Source: Streptomyces hoynatensis
Lineage (GTDB): Bacteria; Actinomycetota; Actinomycetes; Streptomycetales; Streptomycetaceae
Assembly: GCF_003626535.1 (NCBI RefSeq)
Contig: NZ_RBAL01000001.1
Coordinates: 310,001 to 374,000, forward strand
Length of the DNA stretch: 64,000 nucleotides
Direction: 5' to 3'
The notes below the pieces were generated by a model. That model was not told the DNA's origin. It did no database searches and was given only the letters and a program-made list of their open reading frames with translations. The first letter of the stretch is position 1. Each line of letters starts with the position of its first letter. Shown piece after piece: positions 35,524 to 45,242 of the stretch. Made by a program: the position numbers and the translations under genes.

Positions 35524-35547
35524 GCGCTGAGCCTAACCGCTCACGGC

Positions 35548-35559
35548 CTACGCGCGTAG
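35548..35559. promoter_or_regulatory. CTACGCGCGTAG palindrome in the PNP promoter
   Basis: Third exact copy. On the minus strand it lies 12 bp before TAGGCT and overlaps the -35 position; upstream GTGACA-n5 precedes it exactly as at deoC. Supports a shared repressor for ada, deoC and PNP-mutase. Confidence 0.78.
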
Positions 35560-35702
35560 AGGATTGTCACAGGCTACCCGCCGGTCTCGGCCATTCCGGC
35601 CGGAAGCGATCGGGAACCTCGGCCCCGGGCCCGGCGGGCGGCGGGTCCCGGCGGCTGCCGCAAGGAGCCGGGCCCGCGGCGCGGCCGGCGAGGCGCGGCG
35701 GC

Positions 35703-36146
35703 TCAGCACGGCCGTTTGCGGAGTTCCATCACGTAGTCGTGCGGGGCCCCGGCCGACTCGGCGGCGTCGGCGATCTCGCCCAGGTAGCGGGCGGAGGGGA
35801 GGCCGCCCTCGTAGCCGTTGAGGACGTAGCCCCAGGCCGCGAGGTCCCCGTCGAGGGTGTGCACCCGCAACCTGGTGCGGCGGTAGATGCCCATCCCGAC
35901 CCCCTCCCAGCGGTCCATGGCCTCCTCGTCCGGTGGCGCGATGTCGTACAGCGCCACGAAGACGCCGGCCGTGGCGAGCTGGTCCTCCACGATGGTGGCC
36001 AGCGCTCCCTCCCAGCCCATCTCCTCTCCGCCGAAGGTGAGCCGCCAGCCGGTCAGCCAGCCGGTGCCGCGCAGCGGCGAGTGCGGAGCGCGGCGGGACA
36101 TCAGCCGGGCGTCGAGGTTTCCGGCGTATGCGGCGTAGAGGGACAT
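35703..36146 (-). CDS. Gamma-glutamylcyclotransferase-like protein
   Basis: A 147-residue protein with the cyclotransferase-fold start MSLYAAYAGNLDARLM, equivalent to the YGSN loop of the family, and the acidic residue region DIAPPDEEAMDRWEG where the catalytic Glu sits in relatives. It may cyclise gamma-glutamyl amines or peptides to 5-oxoproline. ATG 36146 lies 7 nt after TACGCT (minus 36159-36154), so it is likely leaderless. Substrate unknown. Confidence 0.8.
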   Translation of the reverse strand: MSLYAAYAGNLDARLMSRRAPHSPLRGTGWLTGWRLTFGGEEMGWEGALATIVEDQLATAGVFVALYDIAPPDEEAMDRWEGVGMGIYRRTRLRVHTLDGDLAAWGYVLNGYEGGLPSARYLGEIADAAESAGAPHDYVMELRKRPC

Positions 36147-36262
36147 GGGACTGAGCGTACGGGAGGGGCGGGGGAGAGCCTCTCTGGTGGGTGGCTGGTA
36201 CCCCCCGGCCGGGGGCAGGGGGCTGGCCGCGGTTCCGGTCGCTCGTAGGAGACACTGGGAGA

Positions 36263-37696
36263 GTGACTCGAATCGTGATCATTGGTGGCGGACCCGGCGG
36301 CTACGAGGCGGCGCTGGTGGCGGCGCAGCTCGGTGCGGAGGTGACCATCGTCGATCGCGACGGACTCGGCGGTGCGTCGGTGCTGACCGACTGTGTGCCG
36401 TCGAAGACCCTCATTGCCACCGCGGAGGTGATGACGAGCTTCGACTCCTCGCACGAGGAGCTCGGCATCGAGATCGACCACGACGGCGACGGCATCGGCG
36501 ACGAGGTGCGTGGCATAGGGGTCGACCTGGGGAAGGTGAACCGCAGGGTCAAGCGGCTCGCGCTGGCCCAGTCCCACGACATCGACGCCTCGGTCACGCG
36601 CGCCGGCGTGCGGCTGCTGCGCGGGCGCGGGCGCCTGGAGCCGGAGCACGCGCTGGACGGTTCGCGCCGGGTCACGGTCACCGACGCGGGGGGCGGGAGC
36701 GAGGAGCTGCTCGCCGACTGCGTGCTGATCGCCACCGGCGGCATGCCGCGCGAGCTGCCCGACGCCCGGCCGGACGGCGAGCGCATCCTGACCTGGACGC
36801 AGGTGTACGACCTCTCCGAGCTGCCCGAGGAGCTGATCGTGGTGGGCTCCGGGGTGACCGGCGCCGAGTTCGCCGGGGCGTATCAGGCCCTCGGCTCGCG
36901 GGTCACCCTGGTGTCCTCGCGCGACCGGGTGCTGCCGGGCGAGGACCCGGACGCCGCGGCCGTGCTGGAGGACGTCTTCCGCCGCCGGGGCATGAACGTG
37001 CTCTCCCGTTCCCGGGCGGCCGCGGCCAAGCGGGTCGGCGACCGCGTGGAGGTGACCCTCTCCGATGGGCGCGTCATCTCCGGCACGCACTGTCTGATGG
37101 CGGTCGGCGCGGTGCCGAACACGAAGGACATGGGTCTGGTCGAGGCGGGGGTGAAACTGACCGAGTCCGGCCACATCTGGACCGACAAGGTCTCGCGGAC
37201 CACCGCTCCGGGTGTCTACGCGGCCGGTGACTGCACCGGGGTCCTGGCGCTCGCCTCGGTGGCCGCGATGCAGGGCCGGATCGCCATGTACCACTTCCTG
37301 GGCGACGCGGTGACCCCGCTCGACCTCAACACCGTCTCCGCCAACATCTTCACCGACCCGGAGATCGCGACGGTCGGCTACACCCAGGCCGACGTCGACG
37401 AGCGCAGGATCGACGCGCGGATCGTGAAGCTGCCGCTGCTGCGCAACCCGCGGGCGAAGATGCAGGGCGTGCGCGACGGATTCGTCAAGCTGTTCTGCCG
37501 TCCGGGCACCGGGATCGTCGTCGGCGGGGTGGTGGTCTCGCCCCGCGCCAGTGAGCTGATCCATCCGATATCGATCGCGGTCGACAACAGTCTGACGGTG
37601 GAACAGATCGCAAAAGCGTTCACTGTGTACCCGTCTTTGTCCGGGTCGATCGCGGAGGCGGCGAGGCAGCTCCATACCCGGAAGTCGGTCGAGTAA
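36263..37696 (+). CDS. lpdA: NAD(P)H-quinone dehydrogenase LpdA-like flavoprotein
   Basis: A 477-residue flavoprotein of the pyridine nucleotide-disulfide reductase family. FAD site GGGPGGYEAALVAAQLG (7-23), NAD site VGSGVTGAEFAGAYQALG, FAD closure GVYAAGDCTG and C-terminal dimerisation domain are present. The redox segment reads GGASVLTDCVPSKT, so the first Cys of the active disulfide is absent, and the C-terminal His-Glu dyad is replaced (AARQLHTR). These features match the quinone-reducing LpdA (Rv3303c type) rather than dihydrolipoyl dehydrogenase. Start GTG 36263 is 6 nt after GACACT. Confidence 0.87.
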   Translation: MTRIVIIGGGPGGYEAALVAAQLGAEVTIVDRDGLGGASVLTDCVPSKTLIATAEVMTSFDSSHEELGIEIDHDGDGIGDEVRGIGVDLGKVNRRVKRLALAQSHDIDASVTRAGVRLLRGRGRLEPEHALDGSRRVTVTDAGGGSEELLADCVLIATGGMPRELPDARPDGERILTWTQVYDLSELPEELIVVGSGVTGAEFAGAYQALGSRVTLVSSRDRVLPGEDPDAAAVLEDVFRRRGMNVLSRSRAAAAKRVGDRVEVTLSDGRVISGTHCLMAVGAVPNTKDMGLVEAGVKLTESGHIWTDKVSRTTAPGVYAAGDCTGVLALASVAAMQGRIAMYHFLGDAVTPLDLNTVSANIFTDPEIATVGYTQADVDERRIDARIVKLPLLRNPRAKMQGVRDGFVKLFCRPGTGIVVGGVVVSPRASELIHPISIAVDNSLTVEQIAKAFTVYPSLSGSIAEAARQLHTRKSVE

Positions 37697-37729
37697 CAGT
37701 AGGCACTGGTCAGCGCGGGTATCGCGCGG

Positions 37730-37764
37730 GTGCGCCCCCGACGCATATCACGCCGGGGGCGCAC
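37730..37764 (+). terminator. Terminator after lpdA
   Basis: Inverted repeat GTGCGCCCCCG (37730-37740) and CGGGGGCGCAC (37754-37764) with a 13-nt loop, 34 bp downstream of the lpdA stop. Confidence 0.8.
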
Positions 37765-37834
37765 GCACAGACAACTTCGGAAATTCCCCGCAACCTGCTG
37801 AAAGTAGACGGTCGTTGGCGTTACTGTCGGTTCC

Positions 37835-38821
37835 GTGTTCGCTGCAGAACGTCGTCAGATGATTCTCGAGATGGTGCGAGCGAACGGAGCCGTGTCGCTC
37901 CGGGAGCTCGCCCGCGTTGTCCAGACCTCAGAAGTGACCGTACGGCGCGATGTACGCGCGCTCGAAGCGGAAGGGCTGCTCGACCGCAGGCACGGTGGTG
38001 CGGTGCTGCCCGGTGGCTTCACCCGCGAGTCCGGCTTCCCCCAGCGCGCCACGGCCGCGACGGCGGAGAAGACCGCGATCGCCGAATACGCGGCCGGCCT
38101 CGTGCGGGAGGGCGAGGCCATCGTGGTCGGCGCCGGCACGACCACGCAGGAGCTGGCCCGCCGGCTGGCCCGGGTCCCCGGGCTCACGGTCGTGACGAAC
38201 TCCCTGCTCGTCGCCCAGGCCCTCGCCCACGCCAACCGCGTGGAGGTGGTGATGACCGGCGGCACGTTGCGCGGCTCCAACTACGCGCTGGTCGGCAGCG
38301 GGGCGGAGCAGTCGCTGCTCGGGCTGCGGGTCAGCCGGGCGTTCCTCTCCGGGGCCGGGCTGACCGCCGACCGCGGCCTTTCCACCTCGAACATGCTGGC
38401 CGCGAGCGTCGACCGGGCCCTGGTGCGGGCCGCGGCCGAGGTGATCGTGCTGGCGGACCATACGAAGCTCGGCTCGGACACGGCGTTCCAGACCGTGCCG
38501 ACCGACCACATCGCGCACCTGGTGACCAACCAGCCGCCCTCCGAGGCGGTCCGGGCCGCCACCCACCACGAGACGCTGCGGGGCGCGGCCCCGGAGGGCC
38601 CGGGGCACGGGGAGCCGCACGCGGACGGGGAGAAGGCCGCCGCGGAGATCGAGGCGCTCATCGAGCAGGGAGTGCGGGTCTCGGTGGCGGGCGGGCCGGC
38701 GCCGGCCGCGAAACACCCGGCCGAGCCGCAGCGCCGCGACGGTTCGCTTCCCGGCCCGCGTTCGACGCATCCACCGCTCGGCCCGCGCCTGCCCGACCTG
38801 TCCCCGCCCCGCCGCCGGTAG
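37835..38821 (+). CDS. DeoR-family transcriptional regulator
   Basis: A 328-residue regulator with the N-terminal DeoR HTH (AAERRQMILEMVRANGAVSLRELARVVQTSEVTVRRDVRALEAEGLLDRRHGG, residues 3-55 in segments) and the sugar-phosphate-sensing C-terminal domain (about 75-235; VGAGTTTQELARRL, VTNSLLVAQAL, MTGGTLRGSNYALVG, VIVLADHTKLG). About 80 Pro/His-rich residues follow. GTG 37835 is 7 nt after TACTGT, suggesting a leaderless mRNA. Surrounded by nucleoside catabolic genes, it is the best local candidate to bind CTACGCGCGTAG, with deoxyribose- or ribose-phosphate as inducer. The link is inferred. Confidence 0.87.
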   Translation: MFAAERRQMILEMVRANGAVSLRELARVVQTSEVTVRRDVRALEAEGLLDRRHGGAVLPGGFTRESGFPQRATAATAEKTAIAEYAAGLVREGEAIVVGAGTTTQELARRLARVPGLTVVTNSLLVAQALAHANRVEVVMTGGTLRGSNYALVGSGAEQSLLGLRVSRAFLSGAGLTADRGLSTSNMLAASVDRALVRAAAEVIVLADHTKLGSDTAFQTVPTDHIAHLVTNQPPSEAVRAATHHETLRGAAPEGPGHGEPHADGEKAAAEIEALIEQGVRVSVAGGPAPAAKHPAEPQRRDGSLPGPRSTHPPLGPRLPDLSPPRRR

Positions 38822-39198
38822 CCGCGCCGGCCCCGGCGCGGCGTTTCGCCCTCCGGCCGCGGAGGGCCATCCCCGGCCCGCGGGAAGGACGGCGCGAGCG
38901 CCGGTGGGCGCGCGCCCACCGCTCGTCCGGTGGCGTGCCGGGAAGCCCGCGGGTGCCCGCCCCGGGGGCCTGAGTCTTGCGCGGTGCCGCGCCGATGGGC
39001 CCGCCGGGTGGGCCGACCGCCAGGGGGCTCCCCAGGGGGCTCGCGGCGTGCGCTCGCGGGACCAGGAGGGTGCGCCCGCGGGGGGCGTGGGCGCGCGGGC
39101 TGCGCGCCGGGCCGCGGGGCCGGGCGCGGCGGCCGGGTGGCGCGGGCCGCCGGGGAGGGCGGCGTCGCGCCTGCGGCCGGGCCGCCGCGGCGCCCGGC
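38822..39198. other. 377-bp GC-rich spacer
   Basis: Between convergent deoR and the carboxylase subunit gene. G/C runs and short inverted segments but no ORF with a start, SD and codon bias, no recognised RNA and no clear terminator with long arms. Confidence 0.5.
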
Positions 39199-40977
39199 TC
39201 AGTCCTTGATCTCGCAGATCACCGCGCCCGCCGAGACGGCCGCGCCGACCTCGGCGCTGAGGCTGGTCACCGTGCCCGCCCGGTGCGCGTTGATGGGCTG
39301 CTCCATCTTCATCGCCTCGAGGACGATGACGAGTTCGCCCTCCTCGACCTGCTGCCCCTCCTCGACGGCGACCTTCACGATCGTGCCCTGCATCGGCGAG
39401 GCAAGCGCCGCTCCGCCGGCCACCGCGCCGCCCCGCTTGGCGGGCTTGCGCCTGGCCGGCCTGGCGCCGCCCGCGACCGCGGCCCTGGCCAGCGGCATGG
39501 CCAGCGTCGCCGGCAGGGACACCTCAAGGCGCTTGCCGCCGACCTCGACGACCACCGTCTCGCGGCTGTTCGGCTCCTCGCCCTCCGCGGCCCCGATGCC
39601 GCCGAAGGGCTCGATGGTGTTGACGAACTCGGTCTCGATCCACCGGGTGTGGACGGAGAACGGCTCACCGGCGCGGCCGGTCACCTCGGGCGCGAAGGCG
39701 GGGTCGCGGACCACGACGCGGTGGAAGGGGATGACGGTCGCCATGCCCTCCACCTGGAACTCCGCCAGCGCGCGCGCCGCGCGCTCCAGCGCCTGCCTGC
39801 GGTCCGCGCCGGTCACGATGAGCTTCGCCAGCATCGAGTCCCAGGCCGCGCCGATCACGGAGCCGGACTCCACGCCGGTGTCGACGCGCACGCCGGGGCC
39901 CAGCGGCGGGTTGAACGTGGTGACGGTGCCCGGGGCGGGGAGGAAGTTGCGCCCGGCGTCCTCGCCGTTGATGCGGAACTCGATGGAGTGCCCGCGCAGC
40001 GGCGGGTCGTCGTAGCCGAGCTTTTCGCCCTCCGCGATGCGCAGCTGCTCGCGCACCAGGTCGAGGCCCGTGACCTCCTCGGAGACCGGGTGCTCCACCT
40101 GGAGCCTGGTGTTGACCTCGAGGAAGGAGATCGTGCCGTCCTGCCCGACGAGGAACTCGCAGGTGCCCGCGCCGACGTAGCCCGCCTCCTTGAGGATCGC
40201 CTTGGAGGCCGCGTACAGCTCGGCGTTCTGCGCCTCGCTGAGGTAGGGCGCGGGGGCCTCCTCGACGAGCTTCTGGTGGCGCCGCTGGAGGGAGCAGTCG
40301 CGGGTGGAGACGATGACCACGTTGCCGTGCCGGTCGGCCAGGCACTGGGTCTCCACGTGCCGCGGCCGGTCGAGGTAGCGCTCGACGAAGCACTCGCCCC
40401 GGCCGAAGGCGGCGACCGCCTCGCGCACCGCGGAGTCGTACAGCTCGGGGATCTCCTCCAGGGTGCGCGCCACCTTCAGGCCGCGTCCGCCGCCGCCGAA
40501 GGCGGCCTTGATGGCGACCGGGAGGCCGTGTTCGCGCGCGAACTCCACCACCTCGTCGGCGCCGGAGACCGGGTCCTTGGTGCCCGCGACGAGCGGGGCG
40601 CCGGCGCGCTGCGCGATGTGCCGCGCGGCCACCTTGTCGCCGAGGGACCGGATCGCGGAGGGCGGCGGCCCGATCCAGGTGAGGCCGGCGTCGAGGACGG
40701 CCTGGGCGAAGTCGGCGTTCTCCGACAGGAATCCGTATCCCGGGTGGACGGCGTCGGCGCCGGAGTCCGCGGCGGCCTTGAGGACCTTCTCGAAGTCGAG
40801 ATAGCTGGCGGCGGGGGTGTCACCGCCCAGCGCGAACGCCTCGTCGGCGGCCCGGACGTGCACGGCGTCCCGGTCCGGATCGGCGTAGACGGCCACACTG
40901 GCGATCCCGGCATCCCGGCATGCCCGAGCGACCCGAACGGCGATTTCGCCGCGGTTGGCGATGAGCACCTTGCGCAC
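39199..40977 (-). CDS. accA2: Acyl-CoA carboxylase biotinylated alpha subunit
   Basis: A 592-residue fusion of biotin carboxylase and biotin carboxyl carrier. The N-terminal carboxylase starts [23 protein letters not shown] in segments; the ATP-grasp has the glycine loop [31 protein letters not shown] and [17 protein letters not shown]. The C-terminal biotinyl domain has LEAMKMEQP with biotinylated Lys557. GTG 40977 has the SD AAGGAGG; longer starts are not homologous. Works with the beta and epsilon subunits at 50.1-51.7 and 48.7 kb to make malonyl- or methylmalonyl-CoA for fatty acid and polyketide synthesis. Confidence 0.92.
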   Translation of the reverse strand: MRKVLIANRGEIAVRVARACRDAGIASVAVYADPDRDAVHVRAADEAFALGGDTPAASYLDFEKVLKAAADSGADAVHPGYGFLSENADFAQAVLDAGLTWIGPPPSAIRSLGDKVAARHIAQRAGAPLVAGTKDPVSGADEVVEFAREHGLPVAIKAAFGGGGRGLKVARTLEEIPELYDSAVREAVAAFGRGECFVERYLDRPRHVETQCLADRHGNVVIVSTRDCSLQRRHQKLVEEAPAPYLSEAQNAELYAASKAILKEAGYVGAGTCEFLVGQDGTISFLEVNTRLQVEHPVSEEVTGLDLVREQLRIAEGEKLGYDDPPLRGHSIEFRINGEDAGRNFLPAPGTVTTFNPPLGPGVRVDTGVESGSVIGAAWDSMLAKLIVTGADRRQALERAARALAEFQVEGMATVIPFHRVVVRDPAFAPEVTGRAGEPFSVHTRWIETEFVNTIEPFGGIGAAEGEEPNSRETVVVEVGGKRLEVSLPATLAMPLARAAVAGGARPARRKPAKRGGAVAGGAALASPMQGTIVKVAVEEGQQVEEGELVIVLEAMKMEQPINAHRAGTVTSLSAEVGAAVSAGAVICEIKD

Positions 40978-41294
40978 GATGGCTCCCTCCTTGGAACAAG
41001 GCGAGTTTAGGTACTGGCGACACCTTGCAACGAGTCGCCCACAGGAGTGACCTTGCCCACACGCGCCGGAGAGCTGATGCCCCGGCAGGTCATCAGCCCT
41101 GCTGTCCCAAGGTACGCGCCCTCTTGGGGTTTCCCTTGGGAATCGGCTGACCGAGTTCAACTCGGGCGCACCAGCACAGCGAGTGGCGATTCCTTTTGTA
41201 TGGAACCGACAAGAGTGGGGCGGATTCTTTGCGCTCTCGAAAGCCGTTGCACGAGGGCTTGCCGGGTGCGTTACCCGGAAGTAGCGTGCGGGGC
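40978..41294. other. 317-bp divergent intergenic region
   Basis: Carries the accA2 5' region (SD AAGGAGG at the left end) and the promoter of the plus-strand membrane protein: TTGCCG (41259-41264), 17 bp, TAGCGT (41282-41287). A TCCCAAGG/CCTTGGGA inverted repeat (41105-41112 and 41134-41141) is the only other structure noticed. No coding sequence seen. Confidence 0.55.
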
Positions 41295-41714
41295 GTGAGG
41301 CGGGGAAGACGAGGGGTGGCCGCCGGAACGGCGGTGGTGGTGGCCGGCGCCGCGGTGACTCTCGCGGTGCTGAACTGGGTCGTGGGCCTGGCGGCGGACC
41401 GGCAGGAGATCTCCGTCGGCGGGGTGTCGCCCGAGGCGCTGAGCGTGGGGGCGTACTGCGGGGGCGGCGTGCTCGGAGCGTTCCTGCTGCTGTGCGGCAT
41501 CCTGCTGGTGCGGATCGCGGTGCTCGACCGCGCGCCGGGGCGCGCGGCGCGCGCGGCGCTCGTGGCGGCCGCGGTGCTGCACGCGCTGCTGGGGGCGCTG
41601 GCCGTCGGCCTGGTGGGCTGGCCGGCCTTCCTCCTGCTGATGCTGGTGTTCTCCCTGCTGATGCTGACCCTCACGCTCTACCCGCCGCCGCCGGACGGGG
41701 CAGCGGCCGGCTGA
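41295..41714 (+). CDS. Small predicted membrane protein
   Basis: A 139-residue protein of mostly hydrophobic character with four predicted helices ([86 protein letters not shown]). GTG 41295 is chosen because TAGCGT ends 7 nt before it with a good -35, so the mRNA is leaderless; upstream in-frame starts lack support. Tail [10 protein letters not shown]. No functional motif recognised. Confidence 0.7.
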   Translation: MRRGRRGVAAGTAVVVAGAAVTLAVLNWVVGLAADRQEISVGGVSPEALSVGAYCGGGVLGAFLLLCGILLVRIAVLDRAPGRAARAALVAAAVLHALLGALAVGLVGWPAFLLLMLVFSLLMLTLTLYPPPPDGAAAG

Positions 41715-41753
41715 GCGGGCGAGGGGGCCGACGGGGGCCGGGCGGACGGGAGT

Positions 41754-42356
41754 TCAGGCCCACAGATCGGTGACGGCGAGGCCGAACCCCTCCAGGAGGA
41801 GCCGGCGCAGCAGCGGCAGGGACAGCCCGATCACGGTGCCCGGGTCGCCTTCGATGCCCTCGACGAAGGGCGCGGAGCGGCCGTCCAGGGTGAAGGCGCC
41901 CGCCACGTGCAGGGGTTCGCCCGAGGCGACGTAGGCGGCGATCTCGGCGTCGGTCGGCTCGCCGAACCGCACGGTCGTGGCGGCCACGCCGGTGGCGCGG
42001 CGGCCGTCGGCCGCGTCGATCAGGCAGTGCCCGGTGCGCAGTACGCCCGCCCTGCCGCGCATCGCCTTCCACCTGGCGGTCGCCTCCTCGGCGTCGGCGG
42101 GCTTGCCCAGGGCCTGCCCGTCGAGGTCGAGCACCGAGTCGCAGCCGAGGACGAGGGCCCCGGCGGCCTCGGGCCGGGCCGCGACGCTGGCCGCCTTGGC
42201 CGCGGCGAGGGCCTGCGCCAGCTCGCCCGGGGTGGGGACTCCGGCGCCGAGCGCCTCCTCGTCCACCCCGCTGACGATCACCTCGGGGGCGAACCCGGCC
42301 TGCCGCAACAGCCCGAGCCGCGCCGGGGACTGCGAGGCCAGCACCAGTCGTCTCAT
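41754..42356 (-). CDS. maf: Maf-like nucleotide pyrophosphatase
   Basis: Nucleoside-triphosphate pyrophosphatase of the Maf/YhdE family, 200 residues. It has the N-terminal [19 protein letters not shown] (phosphate-binding S-x-S-x-R), [20 protein letters not shown] (catalytic Asp region) and RTGHCLID. Expected to clear dTTP/UTP or modified nucleotides and linked in bacteria to septum control. ATG 42356 sits 7 nt after TACCCT (minus 42369-42364), implying leaderless translation. Convergent with the small membrane protein. Confidence 0.88.
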   Translation of the reverse strand: MRRLVLASQSPARLGLLRQAGFAPEVIVSGVDEEALGAGVPTPGELAQALAAAKAASVAARPEAAGALVLGCDSVLDLDGQALGKPADAEEATARWKAMRGRAGVLRTGHCLIDAADGRRATGVAATTVRFGEPTDAEIAAYVASGEPLHVAGAFTLDGRSAPFVEGIEGDPGTVIGLSLPLLRRLLLEGFGLAVTDLWA

Positions 42357-42676
42357 GCCCGTCAGGGTAACGGGCCGCGCCGGCGGGCACGCTCCCGCGC
42401 CCGCCGCCCGCGCACCCCCCCGTCCGCCTCTCGCGCAACCTCGGCCCGCCCTCCGCGCACCCCCGTCCGCCCCTCGCGCAACTCCCGCCCGCCGCCCGCG
42501 CACCGGGCCCACCGGTACCGGCGGCCCCGGGCCACGGCGGGGCGCGCGGAGAGGCGGCGCGAGAGGAGGCGAGGGCGCGGGGGGGCGCGAGACACGGTGG
42601 AGCGGGGGCGCGAGGCGCGGCGGAGCGGGGGCGCGAGGCGCGGCGGAGCGGGGGCGCGACGTGCGGCGCGGCCGGG
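42357..42676. repeat. 320-bp GC-rich spacer with a tandem repeat
   Basis: Contains a roughly 23-bp tandem unit (GGAGCGGGGGCGCGAGGCGC) repeated about three times at 42599-42660, and another degenerate repeat of CCCGTCCGCC/TCTCGCGCAAC at 42417-42485. No gene recognised. Confidence 0.65.
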
Positions 42677-43483
<807 letters not shown>

Positions 43484-43526
43484 GGATGGCTCTCCGTATC
43501 GAAGGGTGCGTCGGGGCGGGGGCGGG

Positions 43527-45062
43527 TCAGGCGATGCGGCGGAAGGCGTCCGCGGGGCGCAGCCGGGCGGCGCGCCAGGCGGCGAACGCGCCCGCGATCA
43601 GGCCGCCGACCACGGCCAGCGCGACGGCGAGCACGACGATGTCCGCGCTGACCGGCGCCGTGAGCCCGATGTCGAGGGACCGGCCCGCGGACTGCGCCGC
43701 CTCCTGGCCGCCGAATCCCATCCGCGGCCCGCCGCCCCCGCCGCCGGGCCCGCCGAGTCCGCCGAGCCCGCCCGCGCCGAGTTCCGCGGTGAGGTCGGGC
43801 CGTATCTGCGTGAGGGTCCAGGCGGAGCCCAGGCCCACCGCCAGGCCGAGCGCCCCGCCGAAGAGGCCGGTCACCAGCGACTCGGCGAGCACCTGCCGGG
43901 TGACCCGCCAGCGCGTCCAGCCCAGGGCCTTGAGGGTGCCGAACTCCCGCACCCGGCGGCTGACCGAGGAGGCGGCCAGCAGCCCGGCGACCAGGAAGGC
44001 GGCGGCGAGCACCAGGGAGGAGAGCCACCTCCCCACGCCGTCGGCGAGGTCGGCCGCGGTGGACAGCGAGCCGGAGACCTGGTCGGCCAGGTCGTCGGCG
44101 GTGGTGACCTCGGCGTCCTCGATCCGGGCGCCGATCGCCTCCGCCACGGCGTCCAGCCGCGTGGAGTCGGTGGCCTGCACGTAGACGCCGGTGACCTCGT
44201 CCTCGTGTCCGGAGAGCCGCTGGGCGGTGGCCAGCGGGATGACGACGTCCGCCGTCGACTCGCCGGTGCCCGGCGTGGTCAGGCCGATCACCTCGAAGTC
44301 GGTGTCCGCCATGGTCAGCGTGCCGCCCACCGCGAGGTCGTTTTCCGCGGCGTAGTCGGCGTCCACCAGCGCGGCCTCCGCCTCCGTCTCGTCCGTCGCG
44401 AAGGCACGGCCCTCGGTGACCTCCAGGGCGGCCAGCGGCCCGAGCTCCGGCCGGCTGACGTCGGCGCCGAAGACGCTGAACTGGTTGACGTCGAACTGGG
44501 CGCCGCCGCCGCCGATCCGGGACTCGCCGCCCTCGCTCCCGCCGGGGCCGCCCGGGGCGGCGCCCCCGGAGTCCTGGCCCTCTTCTGCCTGGTCCTGCCC
44601 GCCGTCTTCCCCCTGGACGATCCGGCCGGGGTCGAAGGAGCCGTTGACGCCGATGTCGCGCAGGCTCAGCCCGCCGACCGCGCCGGCCACGTCCCCGAGG
44701 CCGGCGATGGTTGCCACCTCGTCCCCGGTCAGCGTCGCGAAGGAGTCGAGCATCAGCATGTCGCTGCCCTGCTCCTCGCCCTCCTGCGCGTCGAAGTCGA
44801 ATCGCGGCCGGCGCGCATCGCCGCCCTCGGCCCCCTCCTCGCCCTCGCCGGAGGCCCCGGGCTGCTGGAAGGACTTGCCGACGGTCATGTCGGTGCCCAG
44901 GCCGTAGAGCGACTGGAGGACCTCGTCCTGGGCCTTGCGCAGGCCGGCGGAGGCCGCGTTCACGATGAGGACCAGGGCGATGCCGAGGGCCAGCCCGGCG
45001 GCGATGACGAGCTGCGCCCTCCGGCGTCTGCGCAGCTCGCGTCGCAGGTAGGTGAGGATCAT
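43527..45062 (-). CDS. ABC transporter permease (FtsX/MacB-like)
   Basis: A 511-residue permease with one N-terminal helix (AQLVIAAGLALGIALVLIVNAAS), a large extracytoplasmic domain of about 300 residues, then three C-terminal helices including VLAAAFLVAGLLAASSVSRRVREFGTLKALGWTRW in parts, the FtsX motif. The extracytoplasmic domain contains Gly/Glu-rich linker sequence. It is the partner of the ATPase immediately downstream and is divergent from the VTC gene, with 180 bp between them. Confidence 0.86.
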   Translation of the reverse strand: MILTYLRRELRRRRRAQLVIAAGLALGIALVLIVNAASAGLRKAQDEVLQSLYGLGTDMTVGKSFQQPGASGEGEEGAEGGDARRPRFDFDAQEGEEQGSDMLMLDSFATLTGDEVATIAGLGDVAGAVGGLSLRDIGVNGSFDPGRIVQGEDGGQDQAEEGQDSGGAAPGGPGGSEGGESRIGGGGAQFDVNQFSVFGADVSRPELGPLAALEVTEGRAFATDETEAEAALVDADYAAENDLAVGGTLTMADTDFEVIGLTTPGTGESTADVVIPLATAQRLSGHEDEVTGVYVQATDSTRLDAVAEAIGARIEDAEVTTADDLADQVSGSLSTAADLADGVGRWLSSLVLAAAFLVAGLLAASSVSRRVREFGTLKALGWTRWRVTRQVLAESLVTGLFGGALGLAVGLGSAWTLTQIRPDLTAELGAGGLGGLGGPGGGGGGPRMGFGGQEAAQSAGRSLDIGLTAPVSADIVVLAVALAVVGGLIAGAFAAWRAARLRPADAFRRIA

Positions 45063-45169
45063 GCCCGGACGTTATGGGCGGGCGCTGAGCCGGTCCTGAG
45101 GAGTGCATGAGAGCTCGATGAGAACGCCGGGGCGGCCCCGGCCGGCGCTTCACCTTCGCGCTTCATCGC

Positions 45170-45202
45170 GTTCATATTCGGTTCTCACAACGTTTTCATT
45201 TT
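45170..45202 (+). promoter_or_regulatory. PHO-box-like triple 11-bp direct repeat
   Basis: Three contiguous 11-bp units GTTCATATTCG, GTTCTCACAAC, GTTTTCATTTT each begin GTT and keep the phase. This is the organisation of Streptomyces PhoP boxes (direct repeats of 11 nt with conserved GTTCA), though units 2 and 3 are degenerate. Position is 41 bp before the VTC gene start. AT content is far above the surroundings. Confidence 0.55.
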
Positions 45203-45242
45203 CGTCCAGTTGGTTGGTGCCGGCCAGACGAAAGGAGAGCGC

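Noticed and set aside
39030..41010. Long plus-strand open frame opposite the carboxylase alpha subunit
   Set aside because: The minus strand encodes a textbook biotin carboxylase; the plus-strand translation is an antisense shadow.
42416..42665. CRISPR array
   Set aside because: The repeats are direct and adjacent, with no unique spacers and no cas genes nearby.
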